A stretch of DNA of 64,000 nucleotides from Barnesiella viscericola DSM 18177 (GCF_000512915.1 NZ_CP007034.1:1488001-1552000), one strand, 5' to 3'. Counted from the first letter of the stretch, positions 7,542 to 15,820 are shown. A program made the numbers and translations. Notes: a model not told the origin generated them from the letters alone.

Positions 7542-10385
7542 TCAGAAACTGAATGTGATTCCCACGCTTACCGAGCGACCCGGCCGGTAGGATTTCGTCG
7601 TCTGCTCGCGCTTTTGCAGCTGTCCGGCAGCATCGACAAACTGGGGGAATTGCTTATAGACGATCTTCTCGGCCAGAATATCCTTCACACCGGCTTTCAG
7701 CTCGATGAGCTTGCCCAGCTTCTTCGAGATGGTGAAGTCGAGGCTGTTGCGGGGCATCTCGTAGGTGTCGGGGATATTCACGCTCACGTCGTGGTTGGTG
7801 CTGTTCGACTTACCTATGCCGATGATACGTTTGCCCAGCCGGTTGTAGAGCAGCGACGACATCAGTCCCCACTTCTCGTTCTGGTAGTAGAGTCCGGCGT
7901 TGATGATGTAGGGCGACTGGCCTTGCATGGGCCGGTCCTCGGTCTTGATGATGCCCGACTCGTCGAACCGCACATTGCTCTTGATCAACGTGGCATTGAA
8001 GAGCAGGCTGAAATTGCGCATGCCGATGAAATCGAGACTCTTGCGTATCTCCACCTCGGCACCCAGACTCTGGGCCGAGAGGGCGTTCTCGTAGTTGTAT
8101 CGCAGGGTTCCGCCCATGTCGATGAAGGTCCACTCGATGGGGTTGTCGAAGTGCTTGTAGAAGATACCGACGCTCACCAGCTCGCCCCGCTCGGGATAGA
8201 ACTCGTAGCGGAAGTCGAGGTTATCGATTTTACAGGTCTTCAAGTCCTCGTTACCGCCGATTTCGTTGAAGAGGTCGAAATCGTAGTAGACGGCCGGCGA
8301 CACCTCGCGGAACTCGGCCCGGTTGAGCGAACGGCCGTAGGCCAACCGCAACAGGTGCTTCTCGTTGAAATTATAGGTGGCGTTGACCGACGGCAGCAGA
8401 TCGAGGTCGACATAGTCGCGGCTGGTCTTCAATACCTGCTCGACCGACATCGATTTGTCGCGGGTGAGGCGCAACCGGTTGTATTCGAGACGCACACCGG
8501 CGTAGATATTGAAACGGCCTACGGGCAACTCGATGGCTCCGTAACCGGCGCCGTAGAGGTTGGTGGCATCGTAGGCGTTGGTCTTCTGGGTAATCTCGTC
8601 GATATAGACCTTGTCGGCACTGAGCCAGGCATCGCTCATCATCTCTTCGTAGGGGAGATAGAGGTACTCCTGACGCTCGGCCACCGTCAGATTATCATAG
8701 CGGTAGACAAACTCGCGGGGCGTGTAGCTGCGGGTGCGATACTCGCTCATCAATCCCCCCTTGACGGTCGAACGGATACTCCCCAGGTTGACCGCCCCCT
8801 TGTAGTCGACACTACCCGAAAAGAGGTGGTCGCTGAGCGACTGAAAGTAGCGCGATATTTTCTCGTTGCCCACCTTCAACTGCGACACGTCGGCCCCCTC
8901 GCTCATACCGGCCTGGTTGACAATGATACGGCGGTCGGGCTCGGTCTTGTAGGCATAGCTGTACCCCACGTTCCACGACAGGGAGTGAGCTTTGTGTTCG
9001 TCGAGGAAATGGCTGCCGGCCAACTGCCCCAGGTAGGTGAGACGCGACTGATACAGCATCTCGGTCTCCTCGCGGTAGAAGGGGCTGCTGATGTTGCGCT
9101 CGCCGGTACGCTCGGTCAGGCGGTTCTTGCCCAGCATGTTGAAGAGGTTGCGGAACTCCAACTTGTTACGGTCGCTGAAGATGAACGACCAGTTGTGCAT
9201 GGCACCCACCCGCACGTCGTTGGAGTACTGGTTGTCAATGTAGTCGTCGAGGTAGACCGGCTTGTCGGCCTCCGACGAATAGACGCCGAAGCGGGAATTC
9301 TGAATATCCTGTATCGTCTTGTAGGTGTTGCTGTAATTGATAAAGGTAGTCATACCTATCTCGGTGCCCCCCTCGGTGTCGAAGCGACGGTTGACGGTGA
9401 GCGAGAGACGCTGGTCGGGGGTGGGTATGAAACTCTTCACCCGCCAGTCGGAGTTGAACGACCGCGTGAGCCGCATCACCTCCGACGGGTCGCTGCCGGC
9501 CATATCGAGATGCGAGGGTATGCTGCTCGAAAGCGGACGTTTGCTCAGATCGAATCCCAGCCAGTCGGTAGAGCTACCGGGGTTGAGTCGAGTCTTGGTG
9601 AACTGCGTGTTGGTGTTGAACCCGGTTGTATAGTTCACCTGCACCGAGTTGCGCAACGGCAGACTCTTGGTGGCGATGCGAATGAAGCCGCCGGCAAAGT
9701 CGGCCGGAATCTCGGGCGCGGGCGATTTGTAGATAATCATGCTCTCGATTTGCGAGCTGGGCAACATGTCGAACGAGAAGACCCGGCTGTCCGATTCCAA
9801 ACTCGGAGCCGTGTTCCCGTTGATCCACACGTTGTTATATCGCTGGGCCAACCCGCGCACCACCACAAAGCGGTCGTCGAGTATCGAGATGCCCGGTACC
9901 CGCTTCACCACCTCCGAGGCGTCGCGGTCGAGCGTCTTGGCAATCTGTTGCGACGAGATACCGCTCGCCACTTGAAGCTGAGCCTTCATGCCTTCGATGA
10001 GCGACGTTTCGGTGTCGTTGCGCCGGTAGGTCGAGACCACCACCTCTTGCAGGGCGACCCCGTCCTCCTCCATCTCGATGTCGAGCGGGGCGGCACTCTG
10101 TCCTGCCGTCACCTCGACGGGAATGCGAGCCGTCTTATAAGACAAATAACGGCAAACAATCGTCTGCTTGCCGGTGGGAACATGAGTCAACTCGAAGTGT
10201 CCGTCGATGTCGGTAGCCGTCGCAACCGACGAGTTCTCGACCTGTATGGTGGCGCCTATGATGGCCTCACCGCTCTTCTTGTCCTTCACACTTCCGACAA
10301 TCGATCCGGTGGTCGCCGCATATCCAAAAATCTGGATAGAGAAAACAAAACCTAAAACAATCGTCAATAATCTGTTTTTACACAT
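7542..10385 (-). CDS. TonB-dependent receptor with carboxypeptidase-regulatory-like N-domain
   Basis: 947 residues. The protein has a signal peptide, a carboxypeptidase-like regulatory domain (GSIVGSVKDKKSGEAIIGATI, about residues 27-110), a plug domain (VVVSTYRRNDTETSLIEG... VPGISILDDRFVVVRGL, about 120-240) and a long beta-barrel ending in SVSVGITFSF, with the C-terminal Phe typical of outer-membrane barrels. It takes up a ligand across the outer membrane using TonB energy. It lacks a SusD partner; the partner here is the beta-helix lipoprotein just downstream. The promoter region carries a TACCTTTG box and a GTTAC-N6-GTAAC palindrome also found next to the hxlR-type gene, so control by that regulator is plausible. 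Confidence 0.88.
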   Translation of the reverse strand: MCKNRLLTIVLGFVFSIQIFGYAATTGSIVGSVKDKKSGEAIIGATIQVENSSVATATDIDGHFELTHVPTGKQTIVCRYLSYKTARIPVEVTAGQSAAPLDIEMEEDGVALQEVVVSTYRRNDTETSLIEGMKAQLQVASGISSQQIAKTLDRDASEVVKRVPGISILDDRFVVVRGLAQRYNNVWINGNTAPSLESDSRVFSFDMLPSSQIESMIIYKSPAPEIPADFAGGFIRIATKSLPLRNSVQVNYTTGFNTNTQFTKTRLNPGSSTDWLGFDLSKRPLSSSIPSHLDMAGSDPSEVMRLTRSFNSDWRVKSFIPTPDQRLSLTVNRRFDTEGGTEIGMTTFINYSNTYKTIQDIQNSRFGVYSSEADKPVYLDDYIDNQYSNDVRVGAMHNWSFIFSDRNKLEFRNLFNMLGKNRLTERTGERNISSPFYREETEMLYQSRLTYLGQLAGSHFLDEHKAHSLSWNVGYSYAYKTEPDRRIIVNQAGMSEGADVSQLKVGNEKISRYFQSLSDHLFSGSVDYKGAVNLGSIRSTVKGGLMSEYRTRSYTPREFVYRYDNLTVAERQEYLYLPYEEMMSDAWLSADKVYIDEITQKTNAYDATNLYGAGYGAIELPVGRFNIYAGVRLEYNRLRLTRDKSMSVEQVLKTSRDYVDLDLLPSVNATYNFNEKHLLRLAYGRSLNRAEFREVSPAVYYDFDLFNEIGGNEDLKTCKIDNLDFRYEFYPERGELVSVGIFYKHFDNPIEWTFIDMGGTLRYNYENALSAQSLGAEVEIRKSLDFIGMRNFSLLFNATLIKSNVRFDESGIIKTEDRPMQGQSPYIINAGLYYQNEKWGLMSSLLYNRLGKRIIGIGKSNSTNHDVSVNIPDTYEMPRNSLDFTISKKLGKLIELKAGVKDILAEKIVYKQFPQFVDAAGQLQKREQTTKSYRPGRSVSVGITFSF

Positions 10386-10418
10386 ATATCCTTACCTTTT
10401 TCTTTTCCTTTTCGCCGG

Positions 10419-10426
10419 CAAAGGTA
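10419..10426 (-). promoter_or_regulatory. -7 box (TACCTTTG) for the TonB receptor operon
   Basis: On the minus strand TACCTTTG matches TAnnTTTG and lies about 34 nt upstream of the receptor ATG. A good -33 element is not obvious, which would fit a promoter that depends on, or is limited by, a regulator. Confidence 0.5.
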
Positions 10427-10479
10427 TCGGTAAGGCAATACGAAGATGTGACAGATGTGTGAAGGAGCACATAACATCT

Positions 10480-10495
10480 GTTACGATTCGGTAAC
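10480..10495. promoter_or_regulatory. Palindrome GTTAC-N6-GTAAC upstream of the TonB receptor
   Basis: GTTAC (10480-10484) and GTAAC (10491-10495) form a perfect 5-bp inverted repeat with a 6-nt spacer. It lies about 54 nt upstream of the -7 box of the receptor gene and 78 nt beyond the end of the HxlR gene. An identical arrangement occurs at 10976-10991, so a shared operator is likely. Confidence 0.5.
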
Positions 10496-10573
10496 CAGGA
10501 TTTATCAAAAATGTTTCAAAAAAGGGCTATGCCCTGTCGCACAACTCAATACCGGGAGTGGTCGATGCTCCCC

Positions 10574-10936
10574 TCACGGGCGGTCGGTCTGCATCGCGGC
10601 GCGCGAAGCCAGAATATCGTCGGCATGCTCGAAGGCCCAGCCCACCACCTGGCTGAGCACCGGCATGAAACTCTGTCCCCGCTCGGTGAGGGTGTACTCC
10701 ACCCGGGGCGGTATCTCGGCATAGACCCGGCGGGTGAGCATGCCGTCCTCTTCGAGCGACCGCAGGGTGACGGTGAGCATGCGCTGCGAAATATCGCCCA
10801 GCGAGCGCTGTATGTCGTTGAAACGCATCGTGCCGTTTTCATGCAGGGTTTCAAGTACCAGAACCGACCACTTGCTACCCAAACGGCTCAAAATATCCCG
10901 CACGGGACAAACCCCGGTGTGAAGGAATGTTTTCAT
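10574..10936 (-). CDS. HxlR-family winged-helix transcriptional regulator
   Basis: About 120 residues from the ATG at 10936; an in-frame ATG at 10948 would add four residues, and the upstream extension lacks family similarity. The sequence shows the HxlR pattern: TGVCPVRDILSRLGSKWSVLVLETL at the N-terminus, the recognition region MRFNDIQRSLGDISQRMLTVTLRSLEEDGMLTR, and the wing VYAEIPPRVEYTLTERG. The Cys in GVCPVRD is the position used for redox or quinone sensing in some HxlR proteins. The gene is divergent from a cupin gene, with palindromes between them, and the TonB receptor operon lies downstream on the same strand. It may repress both. Confidence 0.88.
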   Translation of the reverse strand: MKTFLHTGVCPVRDILSRLGSKWSVLVLETLHENGTMRFNDIQRSLGDISQRMLTVTLRSLEEDGMLTRRVYAEIPPRVEYTLTERGQSFMPVLSQVVGWAFEHADDILASRAAMQTDRP

Positions 10937-10975
10937 TTTATTTAACATTTTATATCCAACTGATTCTCTGCATTC

Positions 10976-10991
10976 GTTACCTCGGTGTAAC
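10976..10991. promoter_or_regulatory. Palindrome GTTAC-N6-GTAAC upstream of the HxlR gene
   Basis: GTTAC (10976-10980) and GTAAC (10987-10991) lie 40 nt upstream of the regulator's ATG, in the divergent region shared with the cupin gene. The half-sites and the 6-nt spacer are identical to the site at 10480-10495, which points to one dimeric regulator, most simply the HxlR protein itself. Confidence 0.55.
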
Positions 10992-11062
10992 TTACCTATC
11001 TCGCTGTGCCTTCTTGCAAGGGAGGAGAGAAACAACCATCTTCGCACCACAAAAATAATAAA

Positions 11063-11077
11063 GTTATTATTAGTAAC
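11063..11077. promoter_or_regulatory. Imperfect GTTA...GTAAC palindrome upstream of the cupin gene
   Basis: This 15-nt site starts GTTAT and ends GTAAC with a 5-nt centre, and is 28 nt before the cupin ATG. It looks like a weaker relative of the two perfect GTTAC-N6-GTAAC sites nearby. Control of the cupin gene by the divergent HxlR protein would explain it. Confidence 0.35.
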
Positions 11078-11104
11078 CTATAACCAACCTTTAATTTACA
11101 GGAT

Positions 11105-11518
11105 ATGGAAACTATTCGTAAAATCGACGCGGGCGAAAAATTCACCCACGCCACGGTAGGCGACCTGAGCGCCTTTACCGGGAAACAATTCGTGAAAGAT
11201 TGTATCGGGACCACCGGTTGCGAAATCTCGTTCGGCACGCTCAATCCGGGAGAGGCCGTGCCCTTCTTCCACAGCCACAAAGAGAACGAAGAGGTCTACA
11301 TCGTGCTGCGCGGCTCGGGCGACTTCCAGGTCGACGATACCGCCTTCCCCATCGCCGAGGGCTCGATCGTGCGGGTTGCCACGCACTGCAACCGCTCGCT
11401 GCGCTGCACATCGGCCACGAGTATGCTCTACCTCTGCATTCAGGTCAAAGAGGGTAGCTTGGAACAATGCACCATGGGCGACGCCGAAATCACCGAACAG
11501 GCCACGGCTTGGAAATAA
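11105..11518 (+). CDS. Small single-domain cupin
   Basis: 137 residues with the first cupin metal-binding motif, FFHSHKENEEVYIVLRGSG (about residues 56-74; His, His, Glu), and a second, less canonical motif EGSIVRVATHCNRSLRC where one metal-binding His is expected. A cytoplasmic protein with no signal peptide. Small stand-alone cupins act as dioxygenases, isomerases or small-molecule binders, and the sequence does not say which. It is divergent from the HxlR regulator, an arrangement typical of a regulator and its target. Confidence 0.8.
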   Translation: METIRKIDAGEKFTHATVGDLSAFTGKQFVKDCIGTTGCEISFGTLNPGEAVPFFHSHKENEEVYIVLRGSGDFQVDDTAFPIAEGSIVRVATHCNRSLRCTSATSMLYLCIQVKEGSLEQCTMGDAEITEQATAWK

Positions 11519-11540
11519 CCCCCCATTCTTCCAAAACAAA

Positions 11541-11581
11541 CACAGGGCCTCTATCCCACATGAAGGGATAGAGGCCCTGTG
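11541..11581. terminator. Strong bidirectional terminator
   Basis: CACAGGGCCTCTATCCC (11541-11557) and its exact complement (11565-11581) form a 17-bp stem with a 7-nt loop, followed by ATTATTTT on the plus strand and preceded by AAAACAAA (a T-rich tail on the minus strand). It separates the convergent cupin and fucosidase genes. Confidence 0.85.
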
Positions 11582-11627
11582 CATTATTTTCCTGGCCGGA
11601 CAACCGGCTCTTATGGGAACAACACCT

Positions 11628-12923
11628 TTATTTAAGCGTCACCTTCACCACGTAGTCGATGCAATCGTCGGGTATGTCGACGGCAAAGTCGAGCACACCC
11701 TTCTTATATTTATAGTCGATGCGGGTACCCTCGCCCAGCACCTCGACACGTTTCACCTTTTGCGTCAGGGGCATACTCACCCGGTCGATAGACGCATCGA
11801 GCAGATGCACATAGAGCGTGTTGCCGTTGCGGGTGGTGATGATGCGGTCGCCATCGCGATAGCCGCCAGCCACGGTGGCATAGATCGACTCGCCATAGCG
11901 GTCGAGCCACTGCCCCATCTCAGCCAGACGGGTCAAGGCAGCCTCGGGCAACGTACCGTCGGGTTGCGGGCCGACGTTGAGCAGCAGGTTGGCCCCTTTG
12001 CCCGAGGTGCGCACCAACAGCTGGATAAGCTCCCGAGTCGATTTATACTCCTGGTCGGTCACCCGGTACCCCCACGAGTGGTTCATGGTCTGGCAGGTCT
12101 CGAGCGGCAAGGCGCTGATGTCCTGTCCCGAAAGTCCGGCTTTGTTCTCGCCCGGCACATCGCGCTCGAAAATCTGGATGTCCTCGCCCTCGAAGGGAGT
12201 CTGATGGTGGTTGTTGCCCACCAGGCAGCCGGGTTGCAGGTCGTGAATGAGCTTATACTGCTCCTCCAGCTCCCAGTTGAAGGGGACGGAATCCACGTCG
12301 TGGTCCCACCAGCCGTCGAACCAGATGGCCCCGATCTCGCCGTAGTTGGTGAGCAACTCGGTCAACTGGTTGTTCATGAAGCGATAGTATGCCGGCCAGT
12401 CGGCGCGGTCGAGCCGCTTGGTCCCCCGGCCCGTACGGCCTGCGGGATAGTCCTCGCGGGTCCAGTCGATGTGCGAATAATAGAGGTGCAGCTTGATGCC
12501 CTGGCGGTGACACTCCTCGGCCAGCTGCCGCACGATGTCTTTGCCGTAGGGCGTATTCATGATGTTATAGTCCGACCACCGGGTATCCCACATGGAGAAG
12601 CCCTCGTGATGCCGGGTGGTGAAACAGATGTATTTCGCCCCCGCAGCCTTGAAGGCCGACACCCACTGGCGGGCATCGAAACGGTGGGGATAAAAGCCGT
12701 TCATGGCCTTGGCATATTCGCGGGCGTCGACACTGGCATTGTTCATATACCACTCACCCTGTGCAAAGGTGCTGTACAGGCCCCAGTGGATAAAGATACC
12801 CAGCCGGCTCTCGGCAAACTCTTTCCTGTTCTGAAGATTCTCGGGGGTAGGTACATACTTCTGGGCCTGCGCCGACACAGACAGCAGGCAGAAGCATGCA
12901 AGCGTTGCAATCCATTTTTTCAT
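11628..12923 (-). CDS. GH29 alpha-L-fucosidase, secreted
   Basis: 431 residues with a cleavable signal peptide (MKKWIATLACFCLLSVSAQAQ). GH29 landmarks are LGIFIHWGLYS (about 41-51), CFTTRHHEGFSMWDT (about 100-114), LHLYYSHIDW and GAIWFDGWWDHD, in which Asp203 fits the catalytic nucleophile. The C-terminal beta-sandwich (about residue 340 on) is present. It removes alpha-linked fucose from glycans such as mucin or milk-type oligosaccharides, acting in the periplasm or at the surface. No SusC/SusD pair or fucose catabolic gene is beside it, so it appears to be a stand-alone enzyme rather than part of a polysaccharide-utilisation locus. Confidence 0.93.
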   Translation of the reverse strand: MKKWIATLACFCLLSVSAQAQKYVPTPENLQNRKEFAESRLGIFIHWGLYSTFAQGEWYMNNASVDAREYAKAMNGFYPHRFDARQWVSAFKAAGAKYICFTTRHHEGFSMWDTRWSDYNIMNTPYGKDIVRQLAEECHRQGIKLHLYYSHIDWTREDYPAGRTGRGTKRLDRADWPAYYRFMNNQLTELLTNYGEIGAIWFDGWWDHDVDSVPFNWELEEQYKLIHDLQPGCLVGNNHHQTPFEGEDIQIFERDVPGENKAGLSGQDISALPLETCQTMNHSWGYRVTDQEYKSTRELIQLLVRTSGKGANLLLNVGPQPDGTLPEAALTRLAEMGQWLDRYGESIYATVAGGYRDGDRIITTRNGNTLYVHLLDASIDRVSMPLTQKVKRVEVLGEGTRIDYKYKKGVLDFAVDIPDDCIDYVVKVTLK

Positions 12924-12997
12924 CTTTATCTGTTTTTAGTGTGTCATGGTTATCTGTTTGGTGCCGACGAAATGCCCGGCAATCTTTCTTTATGTAA

Positions 12998-13005
12998 CAA
13001 AAGTA
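12998..13005 (-). promoter_or_regulatory. -7 box (TACTTTTG) for the fucosidase gene
   Basis: TACTTTTG on the minus strand fits TAnnTTTG and lies about 75 nt upstream of the fucosidase ATG. A TTG occurs 24 nt further upstream, longer than the usual spacing of about 20. Confidence 0.45.
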
Positions 13006-13080
13006 AAAAAATCTTCGGAACTTCCGTACCAAGTCCATAAAAACAATGCAATGCCACCACTCCTCTCCGTGATTTACCGC

Positions 13081-13109
13081 GTCATTCCACGCCACGACGC
13101 GGAATCCAG
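13081..13109. repeat. REP-like palindromic intergenic repeat, unit a
   Basis: A 29-nt palindrome starting GTCATTCC and ending GCGGAATCCAG. It shares its ends with three units elsewhere (13133-13160, 16119-16147, 16188-16215) and with a degenerate one at 16058-16085. It lies in the gap between the fucosidase and META-domain genes. Confidence 0.6.
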
Positions 13110-13132
13110 GAATACCTGAAAGAGTTCCGTAA

Positions 13133-13160
13133 CTGGACCCCGCATCAAGTGCGGGGTGAC
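13133..13160. repeat. REP-like palindromic intergenic repeat, unit b (inverted)
   Basis: A 28-nt unit running CTGGACCCCGCATC to GTGCGGGGTGAC, the same family as unit a but in the opposite orientation and with the AATT-type inner bases replaced by CCCC/GGGG while pairing is kept. Such covarying changes suggest that the hairpin is what is conserved. Confidence 0.6.
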
Positions 13161-13292
13161 TTCCTATACCGAAACTGTAGATACAACTAATACTCTACAT
13201 AGTTACTTATCCAATATTTTAAGAAAAATGTTTTCGTCCATTGCCCACAAAACATGCCACCAAAATCCGTACTCTCCCATCTCCCAAAAAGC

Positions 13293-13333
13293 CGAAGGGC
13301 CGTCCTTCCCCCCTCGGGAAAGACAGCCCTTCG
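13293..13333 (-). terminator. Terminator-like hairpin of the META-domain gene
   Basis: CGAAGGGC (13293-13300) pairs with GCCCTTCG (13326-13333), with further interrupted pairing inside (GTC/GAC, TT/AA, CC/GG). On the minus strand it is followed by a T-rich stretch (complement of CCCAAAAAGC). Confidence 0.6.
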
Positions 13334-13360
13334 TGTATGCAATTATATCGTTACGAAAGT

Positions 13361-14140
13361 TTATTTGCTCCGTTCCAACTCGAGCACAATCGTGCCACCC
13401 TCGCTCATGAGTGCCAGACGGCCGTTGTCGAGCAGACCGTAGGAACGCACGCTGTTGAGGGCCGAGAGTACCTGATTCTCGGTATCCATGTCGGGGCAGG
13501 CCATACGGGTAGAGGCCACGTTGCCAAACGAGATGGAGTTCTCGTCGGCCCCGTCGTGGTTAATCGCACCCGAAAGCCGGTTACAACCCGAATTGCCGGT
13601 TACCCGATTGGCTGTCACGTCGAAGTTGAGTGCTGGCACGGTTTCCATGCCTTCGGGCAAAGCGGCTCCGTAGAGGCTCACCACACGCCAGTCGCCTTTC
13701 AGGCTCGATAGGGGCACGACTTCGAAACGCTTCTGCAACAGCATCACCGGCTCTTTGTCCGCTCCATACAGCACCAACGTCTTACCCGAGCACTTGAGGC
13801 TTTTCACCGAGGCCAACGCATTGAGCATGAGCCGCTCGGTCTCCATATCGGGACAAGCCATGAGGGTAGAGGCCATCTGCCCCAATTCGATTTTATTGGG
13901 TTTCGAGAGGGTCAAAGCACCCATCAGCCGGTTGCAACCGGTATAACCGTATACCCGTCCGTCTTGGGCATCAAACCCGATAAAGGGTTGCGACTCGGCC
14001 TGCACGGCCTGGCCTTGAATCTCCACTACATTCCATTCGCCGTCGAGATCGTTTACCGACACGGCATCTTTTGAGGAGCGGCACGCAGCCAACGAAAGCA
14101 CGGCAGCAGCCACAGCCACATATAAACACTTCATTTTCAT
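13361..14140 (-). CDS. Lipoprotein with two META/HslJ-like domains
   Basis: 260 residues from the ATG at 14140; an in-frame upstream extension to 14206 lacks signal-peptide character. The signal MKMKCLYVAVAAAVLSLAACRSS has a lipobox with lipid Cys at residue 20. Two copies of a META (DUF306) domain follow: the first has YGYTGCNRLMGALTL and MASTLMACPDMETE, the second VTGNSGCNRLSGAINH and VASTRMACPDMDTE. HslJ, the E. coli member, has one META domain and is linked to novobiocin and heat stress; the role of the two-domain Bacteroidetes form is unknown. It is probably anchored in a cell-envelope membrane. Confidence 0.85.
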   Translation of the reverse strand: MKMKCLYVAVAAAVLSLAACRSSKDAVSVNDLDGEWNVVEIQGQAVQAESQPFIGFDAQDGRVYGYTGCNRLMGALTLSKPNKIELGQMASTLMACPDMETERLMLNALASVKSLKCSGKTLVLYGADKEPVMLLQKRFEVVPLSSLKGDWRVVSLYGAALPEGMETVPALNFDVTANRVTGNSGCNRLSGAINHDGADENSISFGNVASTRMACPDMDTENQVLSALNSVRSYGLLDNGRLALMSEGGTIVLELERSK

Positions 14141-14203
14141 AGTTCTTTTTGTTTTAGTTTCTATTCTATATTTTCTACACGAATTTCTCGTATAAAGATA
14201 AAA

Positions 14204-14211
14204 CAAAAATA
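14204..14211 (-). promoter_or_regulatory. -7 box (TATTTTTG) for the META lipoprotein
   Basis: Minus-strand TATTTTTG fits TAnnTTTG and lies 64 nt upstream of the chosen start at 14140. This supports that start, because the alternative ATG at 14206 would lie within the promoter. Confidence 0.4.
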
Positions 14212-14320
14212 AAGGCCAATACTGCGCTACGATACATTAAATTGTCTTAAAACCGTCTCGCATTTGTATATTCTTTCTTTTCTCCCGGGGTATCGGGATA
14301 CCAAAATTCCTTTTTATTCA

Positions 14321-14328
14321 TAGCTTTG
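14321..14328 (+). promoter_or_regulatory. -7 box (TAGCTTTG) for the lipocalin-like lipoprotein
   Basis: TAGCTTTG fits TAnnTTTG and lies 35 nt upstream of the ATG at 14364, giving a leader of about 28 nt. No clear -33 element is seen. Confidence 0.5.
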
Positions 14329-14363
14329 CAGAAAGTACCATAAACCTAAAACACTTTTCAACA

Positions 14364-15020
14364 ATGAAAACAAAAATGTTCACGGCCTTGACAGCTATTG
14401 CTATTCTGGCCTCGGCCTGTCAGAACAAAGCCTCCTTGACGGGACAATGGATCGAACCGATACCGGGTAACCCCGATGCCATACAGGGTATCGACCTGAA
14501 AGAAAACGGCGAAGCATCATCGATCAACATGGCAACCCTCCAATACGAACAGTGGAGTCGGGAGGGCGACCGGCTTATCCTCTCGGGCGAAAGCATCGGC
14601 AACCACCAGACCATCGCCTTTGCCGATACGTTCGAAATCGGCAAACTCACGGCCGACAGCCTCGTATTGAAAAAGGGCGACTATGTGATGAGCCTTGCCC
14701 GTCCGCAAAGTTCGATACCGGCCACTCTTATACAACCGGCGACCCCGCTCTCCTTCACGGTGAACGGGCGATTGATCATCGGGCACGAGGTGCGCTCGTT
14801 TATTGCCGACGGCGATACGGCCGAATACTGGATTATCGACGAAACCGATTCCCTGAAGCCTCTGTACGAAAAGGCCGTCGGCGAGAAGGCAAAACCCTAC
14901 ACCGCCGTGAAAGCCTCGCTGCGAGTGGTCGACGCCGGGAAATCGGCCGAAGGATTTGCCGCCGAATACGACGGTGTCTATCGGGTAAAAGAGGTAATCG
15001 AGGTATCCCCCATGCCTTGA
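14364..15020 (+). CDS. Lipocalin-like lipoprotein of unknown function
   Basis: 218 residues. The lipoprotein signal MKTKMFTALTAIAILASACQNK has the lipid Cys at about residue 19, followed by LTGQWIEPIPG, the usual opening of the lipocalin-like proteins common in Bacteroides. An N-terminal lipocalin-like half (to about residue 115) is followed by a second beta-rich half that contains RLIIGHEVRSFIADGDTAEYWIIDE and resembles NlpE C-terminal domains. Small-ligand binding or envelope-stress sensing are both possible; nothing in the context decides. It is divergent from the META lipoprotein. Confidence 0.75.
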   Translation: MKTKMFTALTAIAILASACQNKASLTGQWIEPIPGNPDAIQGIDLKENGEASSINMATLQYEQWSREGDRLILSGESIGNHQTIAFADTFEIGKLTADSLVLKKGDYVMSLARPQSSIPATLIQPATPLSFTVNGRLIIGHEVRSFIADGDTAEYWIIDETDSLKPLYEKAVGEKAKPYTAVKASLRVVDAGKSAEGFAAEYDGVYRVKEVIEVSPMP

Positions 15021-15111
15021 CCCGACTCCCCGGCCAACTCACCCTTGAACAGACTCAAGAGAAAACGACCGGGAGAACCTCCCCCCCTTCTCCCCTTCTC
15101 CGCATACAAGC

Positions 15112-15143
15112 AGCGGCAGGCCCCCGTACGGAGTCCTGCCGCT
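15112..15143. terminator. Terminator between convergent genes
   Basis: AGCGGCAGG (15112-15120) pairs with CCTGCCGCT (15135-15143) and is followed by CTTTTCTTTA. It sits between the lipocalin-like gene and the convergent membrane-protein gene. Confidence 0.75.
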
Positions 15144-15166
15144 CTTTTCTTTATCCTTAAAAGAGG

Positions 15167-15820
15167 TTATTCTTCACCGGCGGGAGAAGCCTCTGCGGGT
15201 GCCTCGCTCTCGGCCGGAGCGGCATCGGCCACCCGATTCGAGATGCGCTTCGCACTATTGGCAATCGAGGCCATGGCCCGGTACAACTCGGCCAACAGAC
15301 GGCCCGAAACGACAATGAGGAAGCCGATAATCGGGTACATGATTATCATCACGACACCCGTGCCCCACGGCAACAGGCTGGCTCCGCCCAACTGGTTCAT
15401 CATCTCACTGCCGCCAAACAGCAGGAACAGCAGCGATGCCACACAGCCAAACAAGCCGATGTAGAAGCCCAACCACTCGCCTACGGTCTGAATAAAATGC
15501 GACACCATGGGAATGGCGACAAACTCGTTATCCTCACAAAGCAGCTCTTTCAATTTTTTCTGCCTGTTTATCCAGAGCACAAAGCTCATAATGCCCAAGG
15601 CTATCATGAGAATAAATATCAAAATGAGGGCAAAAATAACCTTCCCCGGTATATACTCGAAGACACCACTGCCTATTGCCCCAAAGATGGCCACCAACGG
15701 GAACAGCAAATTCAGGACAGCAATAGCTACATACAACCAACGGAAGGGCTCACGATAAAACGACCCGTTGTCGATAAACTGCCATAACGGCTCGAAAAAA
15801 GCAAATAACTTGTCTTTCAT
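15167..15820 (-). CDS. Integral membrane protein of unknown function
   Basis: 217 residues with four or five hydrophobic segments, including WLYVAIAVLNLLFPLVAIFG (about 28-47), VIFALILIFILMIALGIMSF (about 61-80), LGFYIGLFGCVASLLFLLF and GTGVVMIIMYPIIGFLIVV, and an Ala/Glu/Pro-rich tail. It has some resemblance to small DUF4282-type membrane proteins, but I cannot place it firmly. It is a single gene, convergent with the lipocalin-like lipoprotein. Confidence 0.65.
   Translation of the reverse strand: MKDKLFAFFEPLWQFIDNGSFYREPFRWLYVAIAVLNLLFPLVAIFGAIGSGVFEYIPGKVIFALILIFILMIALGIMSFVLWINRQKKLKELLCEDNEFVAIPMVSHFIQTVGEWLGFYIGLFGCVASLLFLLFGGSEMMNQLGGASLLPWGTGVVMIIMYPIIGFLIVVSGRLLAELYRAMASIANSAKRISNRVADAAPAESEAPAEASPAGEE

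Noticed and set aside
7614-10355. 913-residue open frame on the plus strand
   Set aside because: Antisense shadow of the TonB-dependent receptor; no signal peptide, motif or ribosome-binding context, and composition typical of a shadow frame.
11376-13040. 554-residue plus-strand frame spanning the cupin end and the fucosidase
   Set aside because: It crosses a 17-bp terminator hairpin and is antisense to the GH29 gene, whose signal peptide and catalytic motifs are clear.
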